The notes under the pieces were generated by a model, which was not told the DNA's origin, did not search any database, and worked only from the letters and a program-made list of their open reading frames with translations. From Leptotrichia sp. oral taxon 212 (GTDB taxonomy: Bacteria > Fusobacteriota > Fusobacteriia > Fusobacteriales > Leptotrichiaceae), in assembly GCF_001274535.1 (NCBI RefSeq), contig NZ_CP012410.1:310001-374000 (forward strand): a stretch of DNA of 64,000 bases, in the 5' to 3' direction. Position 1 is the stretch's first letter. Each line of letters starts with the position of its first letter. The position numbers and the translations under genes were made by a program. Below are positions 8,467 through 17,899 of this stretch, in pieces.

Positions 8467-8509
8467 AAATATAAACTGTCAAAAAATAAGTAACAGACAG
8501 TTTATATTT
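8467..8509 (+). terminator. Stem-loop between tetR and the MFS gene
   Basis: Perfect 14-bp inverted repeat (AAATATAAACTGTC / GACAGTTTATATTT) with a 15-nt loop, 10 bp after the tetR stop. It has the place of a terminator, though the following T run is short. Confidence 0.55.
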
Positions 8510-8521
8510 TACCCATATTAA

Positions 8522-8538
8522 AGACTGACGGTCGGTCT
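8522..8538. promoter_or_regulatory. TetR operator upstream of the MFS exporter
   Basis: AGACTGACGGTCGGTCT is a near-perfect palindrome centred on one G (AGACxGAC-G-GTCxGTCT). It lies 39 bp before the exporter start and matches the site upstream of tetR. Confidence 0.68.
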
Positions 8539-8576
8539 ATTTTGGTTACATATAAATATAAAGGAAGGTAGTAATT

Positions 8577-9854
8577 ATGAAAAATTTCTATAAATTATGG
8601 CTAGGGGAACTTATTTCAAGTATAGGAAGTGGAATGACGGCATTTGCATTATCTGTATATGTATATAAAAAAACGGGAAGTGTAAGCTATGTTTCGCTTA
8701 TAACTTTACTTTCATTTATGCCGTCTATCGTTCTCAGCCCGATAGGCGGTCTGCTGGCTGACAGGTATGACAGAAGACTTCTGATGATAATAGGAGATCT
8801 ATTTTCAGGATTGGGACTTGTTTATATTTTGTGGAGTATACAGGCAGGAGAAAAAAGTATAGTGCCTATTTTTGTCGGAATTACATTTAGCAGTATTTTT
8901 ACTTCACTTTTAGAGCCTTCCTACAGAGCAACTCTTACAGATATTCTTGAAGAGGAAAATTATGCAAAAGCAAGCGGACTGATCCAGGTTGCAGGCAGTG
9001 CAAAATACTTAATTTCTCCTGTCATCGCAGGAATGATTCTTTCTGTGGCAGATATCAGGGTAATTTTACTGCTGGATATTCTGACTTTCATTACAACCTG
9101 TCTTATGATTTTTTTAGTCAGAAAAAGTATGAACAGTGAAACGCAAAATTACAAAAAAGATTCCTTTAAAGGATTATTGGAAGGCTTATTCATAATAAAA
9201 GAAAATAGGGGAGTATATTTTTTAGTAATTATTATGTTCTTTGTATGCTTTTTTATGGGGTTTATTCAGATACTCATAAGACCTATGATATTGGCATTGA
9301 GCAGCGTAAAAACTGCAGGAATAATGGAATCGCTATGTGCTGTAGGACTGCTCATTGGAAGTTTATGGATAGGAATTGCAGGGATTAAAAAAAATTATTC
9401 GAAAATATTAGCAGTAGCCTGTTTTTTCTGCGGAATTTTCATGTCAATGACCGGAGTAAACGAAAACCTTAATATTATAGGGATAAGCACCTTTCTATTT
9501 TTTTCTACATTACCTTTTATGAATTCCTGTGCTGATGTACTTGTAAGGGTTAGCATACCAAATGAATTACAGGGAAGGGTATGGGGTCTTATAAGTTTGA
9601 TTACGCAGATGGGAACAGTTGTTGCCTATATAATTTCAGGTATTATGGCGGATTATGTTTTTGAACCTATGTTTAATAAAAATGGAATATTAGTAGAGAA
9701 TATAGGAATAATAATAGGTACGGGGAAAGGACGTGGAATAGGGTTTATGTTAATTCTTTCAGGAATAGGGATGCTTATTATGGCAATTGTTATCTGGAAA
9801 AATGGAGAAATTAGAGAAGTATCTGAAAAATGCGTTGATTTGAAGTTTAAGTAA
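8577..9854 (+). CDS. MFS efflux transporter (MFS_3 / macrolide-efflux-like)
   Basis: 425 residues with about twelve membrane segments. It begins WLGELISSIGSGMTAFALSVYVY, characteristic of the MefA/MFS_3 type. The motif A loop reads GGLLADRYDRR (about residues 59-69), and YRATLTDILEEENYAKASG follows the fourth segment, as in that family. It has a strong AAGGAAGG site before the ATG. The palindromic operator 39 bp upstream and the preceding TetR gene indicate ligand-inducible efflux. The substrate is not predictable from sequence alone. Confidence 0.85.
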   Translation: MKNFYKLWLGELISSIGSGMTAFALSVYVYKKTGSVSYVSLITLLSFMPSIVLSPIGGLLADRYDRRLLMIIGDLFSGLGLVYILWSIQAGEKSIVPIFVGITFSSIFTSLLEPSYRATLTDILEEENYAKASGLIQVAGSAKYLISPVIAGMILSVADIRVILLLDILTFITTCLMIFLVRKSMNSETQNYKKDSFKGLLEGLFIIKENRGVYFLVIIMFFVCFFMGFIQILIRPMILALSSVKTAGIMESLCAVGLLIGSLWIGIAGIKKNYSKILAVACFFCGIFMSMTGVNENLNIIGISTFLFFSTLPFMNSCADVLVRVSIPNELQGRVWGLISLITQMGTVVAYIISGIMADYVFEPMFNKNGILVENIGIIIGTGKGRGIGFMLILSGIGMLIMAIVIWKNGEIREVSEKCVDLKFK

Positions 9855-10079
9855 TTTATAATAGAAAAAATGATGTTTTGAATTAATTTTCTCAACATCA
9901 TTTTCTTCAAAAATTTTAAAAGTCTTGAAATCCACATTTCTTACAATTTCTTTTATCTGAGGGTTTACCGTTTCGTTAGTAAAGTGAATTGTATTTTTTT
10001 TAATATAACCTCCATTTATAATGCTTCCTGATAAAATAAGAAATATTAAAATTTTTAATAAATTCTTTCTGGCTTTCAT
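9759..10079 (-). CDS. Short hypothetical exported protein, possibly truncated
   Basis: 106-codon frame with a signal-like start (MKARKNLLKILIFLILSGS) and a GAAGGAAG ribosome site. The first about 75 codons lie in the gap after the MFS gene and read like real coding sequence (IHFTNETVNPQIKEIVRNVD). The last about 30 codons are antisense to the exporter's 3' end and of poor quality. It is probably the 5' remnant of a longer exported or lipoprotein gene whose 3' part was lost. Confidence 0.42.
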   Translation of the reverse strand: MKARKNLLKILIFLILSGSIINGGYIKKNTIHFTNETVNPQIKEIVRNVDFKTFKIFEENDVEKINSKHHFFYYKLLKLQINAFFRYFSNFSIFPDNNCHNKHPYS

Positions 10080-10098
10080 AGTATCTTCTTCCTTCTCA

Positions 10099-10767
10099 CT
10101 AAATTTCCTTTGTTTTTAAATAAAACGGCATAAGCAGTCTGAAACCTTTTAAAAATTCCTGAGTTAAATCTTCAGGTGTTTTAAATTTACTGATTTCTTC
10201 CACATCATATTTAACCAGAACCTTTCTTATGAGTCCATTTTTCATATCTTTAAGGAGTATTTCCCTGTTTGTTTTGTTTCCTTCTATCCTTTGGAGTTTA
10301 CAGTCATCTTTGCTGTTTTTATATTGAACAAAATAATATAAAGGTGGCTCAATCGGTAAATCTAGCACTTTATTCTGCCTTTCAAGGGTATTTTTTCCAA
10401 TTTTTCTTTCTATAAAGCCAACCTCAAGGGAGATACCTACTTTCTTGGTTTTCTCATTTTTAAAAACTCTAAGTGCAAATTCAGGTTCTTCCACACTTTC
10501 GTCTTCCCTTTTGAAAAATACCCACAGAAAAGGTCTTGCAATCTGCGCCTGATTCATCCAGCTGCTGATCTTCTGCACATGAAAATTATCCAGTTTTTCT
10601 TCCAGAGATTTGGCAATCTGTGTGAAAATTTTTCTTGCTTCCTGTCCATTTTTGCGGAAAAGCTCCATATCTTCTTTCAGGTCTCCTGCCTTTTCAGGTT
10701 TTATATATTTTTTTTCAGCATAATCCGTGTATCTGATAAGTGGTGTATAATCAAATTTTTTATTCAT
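10099..10767 (-). CDS. Conserved hypothetical protein
   Basis: 222 residues from the ATG at 10765-10767, preferred over an upstream TTG because AAAGGA sits about 10 bases before the ATG. It is soluble and mixed alpha/beta, with no signal or membrane segment. Distinctive stretches are SSWMNQAQIARPFLWVFFKRE (about residues 70-90) and a repeated charged strand pattern, then LPIEPPLYYFVQYKNS. I suspect the HI_0552-type hypothetical family but cannot confirm it. It lies on the minus strand after the trp operon and is separated from it by a terminator hairpin. Confidence 0.7.
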   Translation of the reverse strand: MNKKFDYTPLIRYTDYAEKKYIKPEKAGDLKEDMELFRKNGQEARKIFTQIAKSLEEKLDNFHVQKISSWMNQAQIARPFLWVFFKREDESVEEPEFALRVFKNEKTKKVGISLEVGFIERKIGKNTLERQNKVLDLPIEPPLYYFVQYKNSKDDCKLQRIEGNKTNREILLKDMKNGLIRKVLVKYDVEEISKFKTPEDLTQEFLKGFRLLMPFYLKTKEI

Positions 10768-10879
10768 TTTCTTTATCCTTTTCAATTTTATTTTTTAGAT
10801 TATAGCATATTTTTTGAACATTTTATTTTTATTTCTTTAATTTTTATAATATTTAGTATGAAATAGATATTTATATGTA

Positions 10880-10935
10880 AAAAACTATCTAAATATGGTT
10901 TAAAGATATCTTAATCCATAAATTAGATAGTTTTT
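10880..10935 (-). terminator. Terminator after trpA (inverted repeat)
   Basis: Perfect 13-bp arms AAAAACTATCTAA / TTAGATAGTTTTT with a 30-nt loop. Reading leftward from trpA the second arm ends in T residues, so it can terminate the trp transcript. It may act in both directions. Confidence 0.6.
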
Positions 10936-10991
10936 GATTAGGTATGTCAGATAAATTTTAAGAAAATAGCTTAAAAAAGTATTGTAGATTT

Positions 10992-11753
10992 TTAAACTTC
11001 AAACAGTTTATTTATTTCATTAACAGTAAATTCAACATTTTCAGAAGAAGTTAGCGCAACAATACTCGTTCCTACAATGACTCCATCGACATATTGTCTC
11101 ATTTTTTTTACATCTTCATTGGTTCTTATTCCAAATCCTAAAGAAACAGGAAGTTCAGAAACATTTTTAACTTCTGAGATGAAATTTTTTAGTCTTTCCA
11201 AGTCGACCTGCTTTGTACCTGTAACTCCTAGAGAACCGATTGCATATATGAAACCATCTCCCAGTGATGCAATTTTTGAAATTCGTTCTTCAGAAGTAAC
11301 ACTTACAAGAGGAATAAATGATATATTATTCTTTTTCAGTTTTTTTGAGATTTCATGTGCTTCTTCAAAAGGAAGATCAGGAATAATAATTCCTTTAATA
11401 CCTGATTTTACACATTTTTCAATAAAATTATCAATTCCATAAGCAAAAACAAGGTTGTAGTATACTAGAAAAACTAGAGGTTTTGTAATTTTATCCTTTA
11501 CTGAAGTCAAAAGTTCAAAAACAGTATCAGTAGTAATTCCTGCTTCTGAGGCTATAAATGAAGCATTTGAAATAAGTTTTCCGTCAGCCAGCGGGTCTGA
11601 ATAGGGAATTCCTATTTCCAGAATATCTATTGAAGTTCTGTCTAAATTAAGTAAAAATTCCCTAGTAAAATCAGTACTTGGATAACCTGCCACAATATAT
11701 CCTACATTAACTTTTTTCTTTTCATTGAATATATTAGAAATATTTCTATTCAT
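10992..11753 (-). CDS. trpA: Tryptophan synthase alpha subunit
   Basis: Cleaves indole-3-glycerol phosphate to indole, passed to TrpB. 253 residues, normal length. Catalytic residues are visible: the Glu of [14 protein letters not shown] (about residue 47) and the Asp of [10 protein letters not shown]. The phosphate site is seen in [10 protein letters not shown] and [10 protein letters not shown]. The start overlaps the end of trpB by 8 bases, indicating translational coupling. It is the last gene of the trp operon. Confidence 0.96.
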   Translation of the reverse strand: MNRNISNIFNEKKKVNVGYIVAGYPSTDFTREFLLNLDRTSIDILEIGIPYSDPLADGKLISNASFIASEAGITTDTVFELLTSVKDKITKPLVFLVYYNLVFAYGIDNFIEKCVKSGIKGIIIPDLPFEEAHEISKKLKKNNISFIPLVSVTSEERISKIASLGDGFIYAIGSLGVTGTKQVDLERLKNFISEVKNVSELPVSLGFGIRTNEDVKKMRQYVDGVIVGTSIVALTSSENVEFTVNEINKLFEV

Positions 11754-12963
11754 TTACATTCTCTCCTTTCAATATAGAAAATACAGTGTGCATATCCTTG
11801 TCCCCCCTGCCGGAAACATTTACGATTATAGTTTCTCTTCTGTCTTTTGACAGAGTAGGACATAATTTTTCAAGGTATGCAAGTGCATGGGCACTTTCAA
11901 TGGCAGGAATAATCCCTTCTTTTCTTGTAGTAAAAATAAGTGCTTCCATGGCTTCATTATCAGTTATTGCCTCATAGGACACCCTTCCAGTTTCAAACAG
12001 ATGAGCATGTTCAGGACCTACTCCAGGATAATCAAGTCCTGCTGAAATAGAGTGAACAGGACTTATCTGTCCGTATTTGTTTTGCAGTACATATGTTTTC
12101 ATCCCGTGGATGATTCCTTCTTTACCTAAAGTCAGTGTAGCGGCATGCATATCTGTTGTAATACCGTGCCCACCAGCTTCAATTCCGTAAAGTTTTGTAG
12201 TTTTATCATTAAGGAATCCTGAGAATATCCCTATGGCATTACTTCCGCCGCCTACACAGGCAATGACATGGTCAGCATGTTTTCCAAGACTTTCTATCTG
12301 TCTTCTTGCTTCACTTCCAATAACTGACTGGAAATCCTTTACCATTGAAGGATAAGGATGAGGGCCTACGGCGGAGCCTATGACATAAAAGACATTTTCT
12401 ATCTCTGCAACCCACGATTGTATAGCTGCAGTTGTGGCTTCCTTAAGAGTTTTTAGTCCATCTTCTACAGAAACAACCTTTGCTCCAAGGAGTTCCATAC
12501 GGAAGACATTAAGTTTCTGTCTTTCAATGTCAACAGCTCCCATATATACTTCACATTCAAGCCCTAGAAGTGCCGCGGCAGTGGCAGTAGCAACTCCATG
12601 CTGTCCTGCACCTGTCTCTGCTATGACTTTTTTCTTTCCCATTCTTTTAGCAAGCAGCACCTGTCCGAGAGCATTATTTATCTTATGAGCTCCTGTATGG
12701 TTTAAATCCTCCCTTTTCAGGTAAATGTCATGCCCATAGTGATTACTTAGATTGTTTGCATAAAATAACGGTGTTTCACGTCCTACGTAGTTTTTAAGGA
12801 GATACTGGAGTTTTTCCTGAAAATCCTTATCATTTTTGACTTTTTCATATTCCTTTTCCAGCTCTATCAGAGCAAACATTGCAGTTTCAGGAACATACTG
12901 TCCTCCAAATTTACCAAAATAGGCTTTTTCATTAAAATCATTATTTTTAGGGTTATTTTTCAT
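11746..12963 (-). CDS. trpB: Tryptophan synthase beta subunit
   Basis: Pyridoxal-phosphate enzyme joining indole and serine to make tryptophan. 405 residues. The PLP lysine is in [18 protein letters not shown] (about residues 83-100), and the phosphate loop is GGGSNAIG. The GQYVPET start and the HALAYLE segment are typical of TrpB1. It lies 44 bp after trpF and overlaps trpA, and it channels indole within the alpha2-beta2 complex. Confidence 0.97.
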   Translation of the reverse strand: MKNNPKNNDFNEKAYFGKFGGQYVPETAMFALIELEKEYEKVKNDKDFQEKLQYLLKNYVGRETPLFYANNLSNHYGHDIYLKREDLNHTGAHKINNALGQVLLAKRMGKKKVIAETGAGQHGVATATAAALLGLECEVYMGAVDIERQKLNVFRMELLGAKVVSVEDGLKTLKEATTAAIQSWVAEIENVFYVIGSAVGPHPYPSMVKDFQSVIGSEARRQIESLGKHADHVIACVGGGSNAIGIFSGFLNDKTTKLYGIEAGGHGITTDMHAATLTLGKEGIIHGMKTYVLQNKYGQISPVHSISAGLDYPGVGPEHAHLFETGRVSYEAITDNEAMEALIFTTRKEGIIPAIESAHALAYLEKLCPTLSKDRRETIIVNVSGRGDKDMHTVFSILKGENVNE

Positions 12964-13007
12964 CTCGTTTTCCTTTCTTTCATATGATTAAATTTAACAG
13001 ATAGATT

Positions 13008-13673
13008 TTACTGTAAATTCTTATTTTTGATTTCAGATATTACTCCTTCAATCAGTTTTCTGTTTTTACGGTTATTTATTTCAACTTTGCTGTTTACATC
13101 AAGTATAGCAGGACTGTATGAAAGGGCTTTGGCTATATTTTCCTTTTCAAGTCCTCCTGCAAGTATAAAAGAACATTTTTCCATACTGCTTAAGATACCC
13201 CAGTCAAATATAATTCCATTTCCACCTGCATTTACTCCCTTTGCATCAAATAATGGAAATTCTATATATTTACTGTATTCTTTTATTTCAGGTAGGCTAT
13301 CTTTTACGCTGAAGGCTTTCCATATTTTTATTTTTTTATTATATTCCTTTTCATATTCTTCAAGTTTTAAATAGAGTTCTTCACAGTATTCGGGAGTTTC
13401 ATTTCCGTGCAGCTGAACAGTATCAATGTCAGTCTTTTTAATTATATCGACAATATTTTTAATCTTTTCATCGAGAAAAACTCCAACTGTTTTTTTCCCT
13501 GCCGAGTGTGTAATTTCAGTAATTTTTTTTGCAAGTTCATTAGAAACAAATCTCGGACTTTTTGAAACAAAGATACATCCAAAGTAATCAATTGGCAAAT
13601 CTTTTAATTCCTGAATTTCCTCAATACTTCTTATACCACATATTTTCAGTCTGGTAAACCTGTTATTATTCAT
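13008..13673 (-). CDS. trpF: Phosphoribosylanthranilate isomerase
   Basis: Isomerises phosphoribosylanthranilate to CdRP. 221 residues, slightly long. LKICGIRSIEEI at the start carries the catalytic Cys, the Asp is expected in DTVQLHGNE, and the phosphate site is FILAGGLEKENI. It sits 18 bp downstream of trpC and is not fused to it, unlike in enterobacteria. Confidence 0.94.
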   Translation of the reverse strand: MNNNRFTRLKICGIRSIEEIQELKDLPIDYFGCIFVSKSPRFVSNELAKKITEITHSAGKKTVGVFLDEKIKNIVDIIKKTDIDTVQLHGNETPEYCEELYLKLEEYEKEYNKKIKIWKAFSVKDSLPEIKEYSKYIEFPLFDAKGVNAGGNGIIFDWGILSSMEKCSFILAGGLEKENIAKALSYSPAILDVNSKVEINNRKNRKLIEGVISEIKNKNLQ

Positions 13674-13691
13674 ATTTTTTCCTTTCCTGTT

Positions 13692-14420
13692 TTAAAATAT
13701 CAGTCCCTTCATAAGAGCTTCTCCAATAAGAAGGGCATCAACATTAAGATTTTCTGCATATTTAAAGTCATCCTTAGATAAAAATCCGCTTTCGCTGACA
13801 AGAAGAATATTTTTAAGAATTTCTTCAGGAATAAATTTTATAAGTTCCCCTGTTGTTTTTATGTCTGTATTGAAGGTATTAAGATTACGGTTATTTATTC
13901 CCAGTATTTGTAAATCCGGTATTTTTAAAGCCCTTTCAAGTTCATTTTTATCGTGAATTTCCACTAATACATCAAGTTCAAGTTCGTGAGCCAGACGGTG
14001 CAGTGTATGCAGTTCCTCATCATTTAACATTCTTACTATAAGAAGTATTGCAGAAGCTCCAAGAAATTTAGCATGAGCCACCTGAAAAGGAGTGTAAATA
14101 AAGTCCTTTCGCAATATTGGAATATGAGGGAAGTTTTCAGAAACAGTCTTTATAAATTCGTTATTCCCTTTGAAATATTCCTCTTCCGTAAGAATTGAAA
14201 AGGCTGCGACTCCATTTTCAACATAGTGTTTAGCCTGATTTAAAAGATTAAAGCTGTTATCGGCTATTTTTCCTTTGGAAGGTGAAGCCCTCTTGATTTC
14301 ACCTATTATTTTTAAGCCTTCCTGCTTTAAGGCATCTCTGAAAGATGGTCTTTTATATACCTTTTTTTCCTTTTCCAGCTGTATTTCACGTTTTTCCTTT
14401 ATTTCAGATAATATATCCAT
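13692..14420 (-). CDS. trpC: Indole-3-glycerol phosphate synthase
   Basis: Ring closure of CdRP to indole-3-glycerol phosphate. 242 residues, somewhat shorter than the usual 255-260. Motifs are IGEIKRASPSKG (catalytic Lys), ILRKDFIYT, LVEIHDKNELERAL and LGINNRNL, followed by VSESGF and LIGEALM near the end. It follows trpGD by 44 bp. Confidence 0.95.
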   Translation of the reverse strand: MDILSEIKEKREIQLEKEKKVYKRPSFRDALKQEGLKIIGEIKRASPSKGKIADNSFNLLNQAKHYVENGVAAFSILTEEEYFKGNNEFIKTVSENFPHIPILRKDFIYTPFQVAHAKFLGASAILLIVRMLNDEELHTLHRLAHELELDVLVEIHDKNELERALKIPDLQILGINNRNLNTFNTDIKTTGELIKFIPEEILKNILLVSESGFLSKDDFKYAENLNVDALLIGEALMKGLIF

Positions 14421-14464
14421 TGTTACCTCGCTTTTTTAGTTATAAAATTTTTAATTTATTTACC

Positions 14465-16108
14465 TTACTGTTTTTCAATATAGTTTTTATAAAAATTATA
14501 GACTTTTCCACTATTTATAGCTTCAAGTATTAAAGGTTTAGCTTCTGCAGGATGTTTAACAAAATCTGCAGCATAGAGGGCAAACATTGCATTTAATATT
14601 ACAATATCTGATTTAGGTGAATTTTCTTCTCCTTTAAGGGTTCTTACAAGAATTTCTGCATTTTCTTCAGGAGTTCCACCTTCAATGTCGGCATGAAAAG
14701 CCCTTCTAAATCCAAATGTTTCAGGAGAAACAGTATATTCAAGTATTTTGTCACCTTTTACTTCTACAATTTTCGTCTCGTCACAGATGGAAATTTCATC
14801 AAGCCCGTCATTTCCCCTTACAACAAGTGCATGCTCCCTTCCAAGAAGCTGTAATGTTTCAGCATAAAGTCTATGAACGGGTTCATGGTAAAGTCCTACA
14901 AGCTGATATTTCAGCTTTCTGTTTGGATGAAGAAGAGGCCCTAGTACATTAAATACAGTCCTTATTCCAAGTCTCTGTCTTACTTCCCTCACTTCACCTA
15001 CGAGATTATGGAAAAATGGTGCATGGAAAAACGCAAGATTGGTATTTTCAAGCTTATTCAGCTGATTAATAATTGATTTTTCCATAGTTAATCCCAGTTT
15101 ATCAATTACATCGCTGCTTCCGCTTTTACTTGTTACAGATTTATTTCCATGTTTTGCCACTTTTACTCCCATGGCAGCAACAATAAAGGCAACAGTAGTA
15201 GAAATGTTTATTGTTTTAAGTCCGTCTCCTCCTGTTCCGCACAGATCAATCATAGGATTGTCATCTGAAAAAGTAACACTGTATTCGAGAATGTTTTTTA
15301 CAAAAGCTGTAAGAGATTCAGGATAGAGGCTTTTTTCAGAAATAAGTACAAGGAGCGCTCCCAGCTGGACAATATCATAATTTTTAGAATTTATTACTTC
15401 ACATATTTCCTTAAAATCATTATCAGCTAAAGGGATATTATCCTGTAATTTTTTCAGATATTTTTTAAAAACTTCATCTGCTTTTTTTCTTTCTGTTTCT
15501 TCAGTATTTTTATCGTTGCTCTGTAGAGTTTCTTTTTTTGTATTTGAAATAAAGTTCTTTATAATATTTTTACCATATTCTGTAAAAAATGATTCAGGAT
15601 GAAACTGGATGCCATAAATATCTTTTGTTTTATGTTCCAGAGCCATTATAATTCCGTCATCGGATTTTGCTGTTACTGTAAGTTCTTCAGGAAGATTTTC
15701 TTCGCTTACGTATAGGGAATGATAACGCATTACATTAAATTTTTCAGGCATGTCCTCAAATAAAATGGAATTTTTATCAGTTAATGTAATTTCTGAAGTC
15801 TTTCCATGCAAAGGTGTTTCAAGTTTTTCAATCTTTCCATCAAAAACAAGACCAAAGGCCTGATGACCAAGACATATGCCAAGGATAGGAATATTCTCAA
15901 TGTTTTTAAGAATTTCAAGACATATACCGCTGTCCTTAGGGTGTTTAGGTCCGGGAGATAGAACAATCCTGCTAGGGTTTAGTATTTTGATTTCCTCAAG
16001 TGTAATTGCGTCATTTCTCACAGTCTTTACTTCTTCATTTGTAAGCTCCCTAAAATATTGTTCTACATTAAATACAAAAGAATCATAGTTATCAATCAGT
16101 AATATCAT
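14465..16108 (-). CDS. trpGD: Fused anthranilate synthase glutaminase (TrpG) and anthranilate phosphoribosyltransferase (TrpD)
   Basis: 547-residue bifunctional protein. Residues about 1-190 are a class I glutamine amidotransferase with the nucleophile in ILGICLGHQAFG and the His/Glu pair in GIQFHPESFF. A charged linker (about 190-215) leads into TrpD with its glycine loop DLCGTGGDGLKTINIS, KHGNKSVTSKSGSSD and the Mg-binding NDGLDE segment. The same fusion is known from enterobacteria. Only 2 bp separate it from trpE, so it is made together with its synthase partner. Confidence 0.96.
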   Translation of the reverse strand: MILLIDNYDSFVFNVEQYFRELTNEEVKTVRNDAITLEEIKILNPSRIVLSPGPKHPKDSGICLEILKNIENIPILGICLGHQAFGLVFDGKIEKLETPLHGKTSEITLTDKNSILFEDMPEKFNVMRYHSLYVSEENLPEELTVTAKSDDGIIMALEHKTKDIYGIQFHPESFFTEYGKNIIKNFISNTKKETLQSNDKNTEETERKKADEVFKKYLKKLQDNIPLADNDFKEICEVINSKNYDIVQLGALLVLISEKSLYPESLTAFVKNILEYSVTFSDDNPMIDLCGTGGDGLKTINISTTVAFIVAAMGVKVAKHGNKSVTSKSGSSDVIDKLGLTMEKSIINQLNKLENTNLAFFHAPFFHNLVGEVREVRQRLGIRTVFNVLGPLLHPNRKLKYQLVGLYHEPVHRLYAETLQLLGREHALVVRGNDGLDEISICDETKIVEVKGDKILEYTVSPETFGFRRAFHADIEGGTPEENAEILVRTLKGEENSPKSDIVILNAMFALYAADFVKHPAEAKPLILEAINSGKVYNFYKNYIEKQ

Positions 16109-16110
16109 TT

Positions 16111-17448
16111 TTATTCATCCCTTTCCTTAGAGTTATTTTTAAATATATTTAAAACAGATGCTCTTTTATGAGTTATCTCTTCATATTCTTTTTCTTTTAT
16201 AGAATCATATACAATTCCTGCACCTGCCTGAATAAATACATTAGATACATCACTTTTTCTGAAAAAATCTGAATTTTCTTCAGGAAGTTCCTCTTTGGAG
16301 AAATTCTCTGACAAATAATCTTTATTCATAAAGAAAGCACTTCTTATAACTATTGCAAGCTGCATATTTCCATTAAAATGCAAAAATCCTATTCCTCCAC
16401 CATAAATGTTTCTTTTATATTCTTCAAGTTCACCAATTATTTCCATTGCTCTTATTTTAGGTGCACCACTTAATGTACCGGCAGGAAAAACTGAAGAAAC
16501 AATATTAAAAAGTGAAACATCATTTCTTTTCTGGCCAAATACTTCTGAAACGATGTGCATTACATGCTGGTAGTGTTTTACATGCATCATATTTTTTACA
16601 ATGACTGAACCTTTTTCGGCAAATTTTCCTATATCATTTCTAGCCAGGTCTACTAACATTCTATGTTCTGCACATTCCTTAGGATCATTCAATAAATCCT
16701 GTGCAAGAAGAGAATCTTCATTCGCATCCTTTCCACGAGGTCTTGTTCCTGCAATAGGAGCAATGTAAATATTATTGGAAAGAATTTCAGCCAGTATTTC
16801 AGGACTTGATCCTACCACATCTCCATATTTTGTAGGAAAATGATACATATATGGAGAAGGATTAGCTTCTGCCAGTTTTCTATAGAATTCAAGAGAATCC
16901 ATATTTGATTCGAGGCAAAGCTGTTCACTTAATACAACCTGAAAAATATCTCCGTCTTTTATATATTCTCTTGCCTTTTCCACCATATCATAAAAATGTT
17001 CTTTTTCTTTATTTAAGTCAGTTTTTATTTTATAGAATAATTTTTCTTCAAAGTTTTTCTCATGTAAAGTGTATTTTTCAAGAAAAGTGTAATATTTTTC
17101 CTTGTCTCCATAAAAAGTGTATGTTTTACTGATTTTTGAATAATGCAGATATGCCTTCGCATTGGCAAAAATAAACTGTGGAAATTCAAACTGACTTTTC
17201 TCTTTTTTCTCAATTTTTTCAAAAAAATGTATAGTTTCATAGGAAAAAACTCCAAAAAGTCCTGCAAATGGAGCTATTGATTTCTGGTTATTGTAAAAAA
17301 GTTCCAGTGTTTTGTAGTTATATTCGTAAGAATCTACATAGTCACAGTCGATTCCAATTATAATCTGGTTTGCATCTTCAGCCATATAAGATTTTTCAAA
17401 TTTTTCTTTTATTACGGAATAGTAGTGTATTGCATTTTTTGTCAGCAT
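16111..17448 (-). CDS. trpE: Anthranilate synthase component I
   Basis: Converts chorismate to anthranilate, using ammonia from TrpG. 445 residues, normal for the compact form. Chorismate-site motifs are seen: the IAPIAGTRPRG stretch, AEHRMLVDLARNDIG, and the SGAPKIRAMEIIGELE block, followed by YGGGIGF and IQAGAGIVYDS. The start has an AGGAGGA site. It is the first structural gene after the leader peptide and attenuator. Confidence 0.96.
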   Translation of the reverse strand: MLTKNAIHYYSVIKEKFEKSYMAEDANQIIIGIDCDYVDSYEYNYKTLELFYNNQKSIAPFAGLFGVFSYETIHFFEKIEKKEKSQFEFPQFIFANAKAYLHYSKISKTYTFYGDKEKYYTFLEKYTLHEKNFEEKLFYKIKTDLNKEKEHFYDMVEKAREYIKDGDIFQVVLSEQLCLESNMDSLEFYRKLAEANPSPYMYHFPTKYGDVVGSSPEILAEILSNNIYIAPIAGTRPRGKDANEDSLLAQDLLNDPKECAEHRMLVDLARNDIGKFAEKGSVIVKNMMHVKHYQHVMHIVSEVFGQKRNDVSLFNIVSSVFPAGTLSGAPKIRAMEIIGELEEYKRNIYGGGIGFLHFNGNMQLAIVIRSAFFMNKDYLSENFSKEELPEENSDFFRKSDVSNVFIQAGAGIVYDSIKEKEYEEITHKRASVLNIFKNNSKERDE

Positions 17449-17516
17449 AATATCCTCCTAATATTTTATTTAGTAAAAAAGAAAGCCCTCCGTAATAGAG
17501 GACCTGTAAATAAAGA

Positions 17517-17547
17517 AAAAGCATCGTATTTACACACCGATGCCTTT
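17517..17547 (-). terminator. trp attenuator terminator
   Basis: On the minus strand, AAAGGCATCG pairs with CGATGCTTTT (10 bp including one G-U pair) across an 11-nt loop and runs into T residues, 69 bp before trpE. Its left arm overlaps the sequence needed for an alternative antiterminator. Confidence 0.8.
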
Positions 17548-17632
17548 ACCTGTATTTATTATAATGAACAGACTATATGAAATCCTAAATTGCCGGTGAA
17601 ATATTATTAAACTGTATTTAATATGTTCCACC
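17535..17632 (-). promoter_or_regulatory. trp leader: alternative RNA hairpins
   Basis: Three competing pairings are visible on the minus strand. Region 1, GGTGGAA inside the Trp codons (17626-17632), pairs with region 2, TTTCACC (17595-17601). Region 2's CACCG (17594-17598) can instead pair with CGGTG (17535-17539), which would break the terminator arm. A ribosome stalled at the Trp codons would cover region 1 and favour the antiterminator, the classic attenuation logic. Confidence 0.72.
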
Positions 17633-17654
17633 ATAACCAATTTAGTCTTTTCAT
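17607..17654 (-). CDS. trpL: trp operon leader peptide
   Basis: A 15-residue peptide, MKRLNWLWWNILNTV, with three Trp codons. A GGAGAG ribosome site lies a few bases upstream. It precedes the attenuator and trpE by about 160 bp. The Trp density and the pairing of its codons with the downstream RNA make it a tryptophan-sensing leader. Confidence 0.85.
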   Translation of the reverse strand: MKRLNWLWWNILNTV

Positions 17655-17694
17655 TTTAATCTCTCCAATCTTTTTTAATTTATTTTATGAGGTA

Positions 17695-17723
17695 AGTATA
17701 CAATAAAAAGATATATTTGTAAA
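17695..17723 (-). promoter_or_regulatory. trp operon promoter
   Basis: On the minus strand TTTACA (17718-17723), a 17-bp spacer and TATACT (17695-17700). Transcription would begin about 30 bp before the leader peptide start. Confidence 0.68.
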
Positions 17724-17765
17724 ATATTATTTTTCAATAAGATACATATATATTTTAAATGATTA

Positions 17766-17781
17766 TATGACCATGGTCATA
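17766..17781. promoter_or_regulatory. Perfect palindrome, possible operator
   Basis: TATGACCATGGTCATA is a perfect 16-bp palindrome in the gap between the divergent trp and PTS promoters, 54 bp upstream of the PTS -35 box. It is a candidate regulator site, perhaps for the RpiR protein of the PTS operon. Confidence 0.45.
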
Positions 17782-17834
17782 AAAAATGTATTAAGGTATA
17801 TTTTGGAGTCATAGTAATAAATCTGGTATATTAC

Positions 17835-17863
17835 TTGAAAAAAATCAAAAAATAGAGTATACA
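17835..17863 (+). promoter_or_regulatory. Promoter of the PTS-GH4 operon
   Basis: TTGAAA (17835-17840), a 17-bp spacer and TATACA (17858-17863), 36 bp upstream of the EIICB start. Confidence 0.62.
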
Positions 17864-17899
17864 TTATTAGCTTAAAAATAAGGACAGGAGGAATAAATT

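Noticed and set aside
14716-14952. Long antisense ORFs inside trpGD, clpB, the RND pump and other genes
   Set aside because: They are shadows of well-identified genes on the other strand, with no domains and no ribosome sites.
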